From the NCBI GenBank assembly GCA_015478945.1, contig JABUQX010061700.1, positions 1 through 12,500 on the forward strand: a DNA stretch of 12,500 nt, in the 5' to 3' direction. Shown here one piece after another: positions 10,847-12,500 of the stretch. The translations under genes were made by a program, and so were the position numbers. The notes under the pieces are model-generated. The model was given only the letters and a program-made list of their open reading frames with translations, had not been told where the DNA came from and searched no databases. This stretch comes from Trachelipus rathkii (Eukaryota; Arthropoda; Malacostraca; Isopoda; Trachelipodidae). Position 1 is the stretch's first letter, and each line of letters begins with the position of its first letter.

Positions 10847-10897
10847 GATGCGCCGTTGCCAAACCTACCAGTTTGTTTAATAAATATAATAAGTATT
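10847..10897 (-). repeat. Segmental duplication in right arm, copy 2
   Basis: Partner of 10693-10743 with two mismatches in 51 bases. This copy is the one in mirrored position with the left arm: it is followed by GCATCACTTTATGCAAGTGG, which pairs with the left segment CAGAGTGATGCAATACTTCT near 3461-3480. Copy 1 and the intervening 10744-10846 are thus probably the added sequence. Confidence 0.9.
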
Positions 10898-10996
10898 GCA
10901 TCACTTTATGCAAGTGGATATAGCATAAAATCATTTTCATGTTTCATGTTGATATTTTCTGAAAGGGTACGGAGTCTAAAACGGAATAAGCCTAAA

Positions 10997-11027
<31 letters not shown>

Positions 11028-11035
11028 CTACTGTT
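10898..11035 (-). repeat. Mixed segment of right arm with (AAT)n
   Basis: GCATCACTTTATGCAAGTGG, AAAATCATTTTCATG, TTTTCTGAAAGGG and GGAGTC correspond to the left arm 3395-3475. An (AAT)n tract of about nine units (10997-11024) follows and has only a minimal equivalent in the left arm, so it looks like a right-arm expansion. Confidence 0.7.
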
Positions 11036-11425
<390 letters not shown>

Positions 11426-11660
11426 TTAATAAAGTATTCAGAATCTAAGAATGTGTCTTAAAGGTTGAGGTTGCTCTATGTTGACTTCTGTTGGTAAGTT
11501 GAAACTTCTAATTTAGTTACCTTGTTAATGAATGCTGGTATGTCAGTTAGGTTAGGATGAGATATATTTTTGTTTAGTTTTCAATTACAATGTTAATGTA
11601 AATTAACATTAATATTTTAGAGATATGTTTGAAAAGTGTTGTATATTTTATTTAACTTGA
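11426..11660 (-). repeat. Right-arm partner of 2785-3017, with outlying satellite motif
   Basis: The segment runs from the 31-base repeat at 11433 to TTAGAGATATGTTTGAAAAG near 11613. The latter is the recurring satellite motif and pairs with CTTCAAACATATCTCTAAAG at 2822-2841. It also contains GTTAGGTTAGG at about 11546. It is non-coding. Confidence 0.85.
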
Positions 11661-11675
11661 ACGTTTGATATATTT

Positions 11676-11798
11676 AACAACAACAGCAACAACAACTACA
11701 ACAACAACAACAACATCAACATTTCAACAACAACAACAACATCCACAACTGCAACAAATGCAAACAACAAACGTACATTTCAACAACAACTACAGCAA
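11676..11798 (-). repeat. (CAA)n-rich block, right arm
   Basis: Clusters of CAA units with interspersed ACT, CAT and TTT units, separated by joints such as CATCAACATTT and CATCCACAACTGC. In two frames it reads as Thr- or Gln-rich sequence, which explains the 60-codon frame here. The joints are shared with the left arm, so the block predates the inverted duplication. Confidence 0.9.
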
Positions 11799-11819
11799 AG
11801 AATTTATTTTTGTTATGTC

Positions 11820-12054
11820 TATACAAAAAGATACTTATATGACTTGAATCATTAGATCAATAGATCAATAGATCAATAGATCATGGAAGGGTAGGAGGGT
11901 GGGGTGGGTGGTTTGATTAACTGATTTACTGAATTACTTTAGGTATGTAAAAATGCAAATTTGTTAAGTTATAAGCATGAAAAGAATAATTTTTTATTAA
12001 AAACAAAAAGTTTAAAGAAAAGAAAACAAAAATAAATAAAAGTTTTTGTGTTAT
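11820..12054 (-). repeat. AATAGATC / G-rich / GATTTACTG unit, inner of two tandem copies
   Basis: The order is GACTTGAATCATTAGATC, tandem AATAGATC units, the G-rich linker at 11889-11911, TTTGATTAACTGATTTACTG, GGTATGTAAAAATGCAAATT and ATTAAAAACAAAAAGTTTAA. The unit repeats at offset 228 (linker starts 11889 and 12117). Confidence 0.9.
11889..11911 (+). other. G-quadruplex-type motif, copy 1
   Basis: Four G runs of at least three occur within 20 bases (11889-11891, 11897-11899, 11901-11904, 11906-11908), separated by loops of 5, 1 and 1, and followed by TGG. This fits the usual G3+N1-7 pattern. It is seen only as sequence; folding is inferred. Confidence 0.75.
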
Positions 12055-12282
12055 GTTATACAAAATATGACTTGAATCAATAGATCAATAGATCAATAGA
12101 TCACAGATGGACAGAAGGGTAGGAGGGTGGGGTGGGTGGTTTGATTAACTGATTTACTGCTTTAAGGTATGTAAAATGCAAATTTTTTTAGGCTATAAAC
12201 AAAAGAATAATTCTTTATTAAAAACAAAAGTTTTAAAGAAAAGAAAAAAAAATAATAAAAATTAAATAAAAAAAAAAAATAA
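12055..12282 (-). repeat. AATAGATC / G-rich / GATTTACTG unit, outer of two tandem copies
   Basis: It shares with the previous unit the run of AATAGATC units, an identical G-rich linker of 24 bases, TTTGATTAACTGATTTACTG, GGTATGTAAAATGCAAATTT and ATTAAAAACAAAAGTTTTAA. It fades into the A-rich minisatellite at its outer end. Confidence 0.9.
12117..12139 (+). other. G-quadruplex-type motif, copy 2
   Basis: Identical to 11889-11911: G runs at 12117-12119, 12125-12127, 12129-12132 and 12134-12136. It survives intact inside a diverged tandem unit, on the same strand. Confidence 0.75.
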
Positions 12283-12500
12283 ATTAAAAAAAAAAAAATT
12301 AAAAAAAAAAAAAAAAAAAATTAAACACAAAGTATAAATGTAAAATAAAACTTATATAAAAAAATAAATTTAAAAAAAAAAAAAAAAAAAAAGTTAGAAA
12401 AATAAATTTTTAAAAATTAAAATAAAAAAAAATTAAACACAAAGTGTAAATGTAAAATAAAACTTATAAAAAAAAAGGTAGAAAAATAAATTGAATAAAA
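12283..12500 (-). repeat. A-rich minisatellite at outer end of right arm
   Basis: Units contain AGTTAGAAAAATAAATTTTT, AATTAAACACAAAGTGTAAA / AATTAAACACAAAGTATAAA and TGTAAAATAAAACTTATA, separated by long A runs. Two units are seen, starting near 12320 and 12433, about 113 bases apart. They are the reverse complement of the left-arm T-rich units, and the window ends inside a third. Confidence 0.82.

Noticed and set aside
11546..11556. GTTAGGTTAGG, like an insect telomeric TTAGG array
   Set aside because: Only two units, within satellite DNA rich in TTAG motifs. It is not evidence of a telomere.
12240..12500. Poly-A tail of a retrotransposon
   Set aside because: The A runs are parts of minisatellite units mirrored as T runs at 1925-2360. 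No reverse transcriptase or element body lies next to them.

Overview
The window looks like non-coding eukaryotic DNA, probably animal and possibly arthropod. That placement rests only on composition: strong AT richness, long (TA)n, (CA)n, (GA)n, (AAT)n and (CAA)n tracts, and satellite-like repeats. I find no protein gene, tRNA or rRNA that I can defend. The open frames present are translations of microsatellites, poly-A/T tracts or a GC-rich degenerate repeat.

The dominant structure is a giant imperfect palindrome (inverted repeat) centred at about position 7000. The left arm runs from about 1925 to 6933. The right arm runs from about 7067 to the window end, which it probably crosses. The only DNA between the arms is a (TA)n tract of about 130 bases, itself self-complementary, so there is essentially no spacer. 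The two arms carry the same landmarks in mirrored order. From outside in these are: a T-rich (left) or A-rich (right) minisatellite; an ATTTACTG/AATAGATC block; a GTT/CAA block; an (ATT)/(AAT) tract; a GC-richer single-copy-like block; a segment with a perfect 34-base inverted match; a second short trinucleotide tract; a GT/AC-rich piece; a satellite array with a period of roughly 300-490 bases; a TA-GA-CA-TA composite microsatellite; a short inner segment; another TA tract; and the T-rich/A-rich centre-proximal ends.

The arms differ by many substitutions and indels, and the decay is unequal. Right-arm satellite copies can be almost identical to each other (one mismatch in 200 bases), whereas left-arm copies are scattered variants of the same theme. 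The right arm also has two intact G-quadruplex-type motifs and a nested segmental duplication that I do not see on the left.

Region by region: 1-505 is AT-rich with nothing recognisable; 506-599 is a CA/TA microsatellite; 600-902 is low-complexity TTAA/AAAT sequence; 908-950 has two adjacent small hairpins; 1060-1800 is a GC- and CpG-richer block of degenerate tandem copies; about 1925-12500 is the palindrome. No genes act together here. If the locus does anything, the best inference is structural (cruciform or fragile site, satellite evolution) or as the source of a long double-stranded RNA hairpin. Neither is shown by the sequence. An inverted-duplication assembly or read artefact also has to be excluded.
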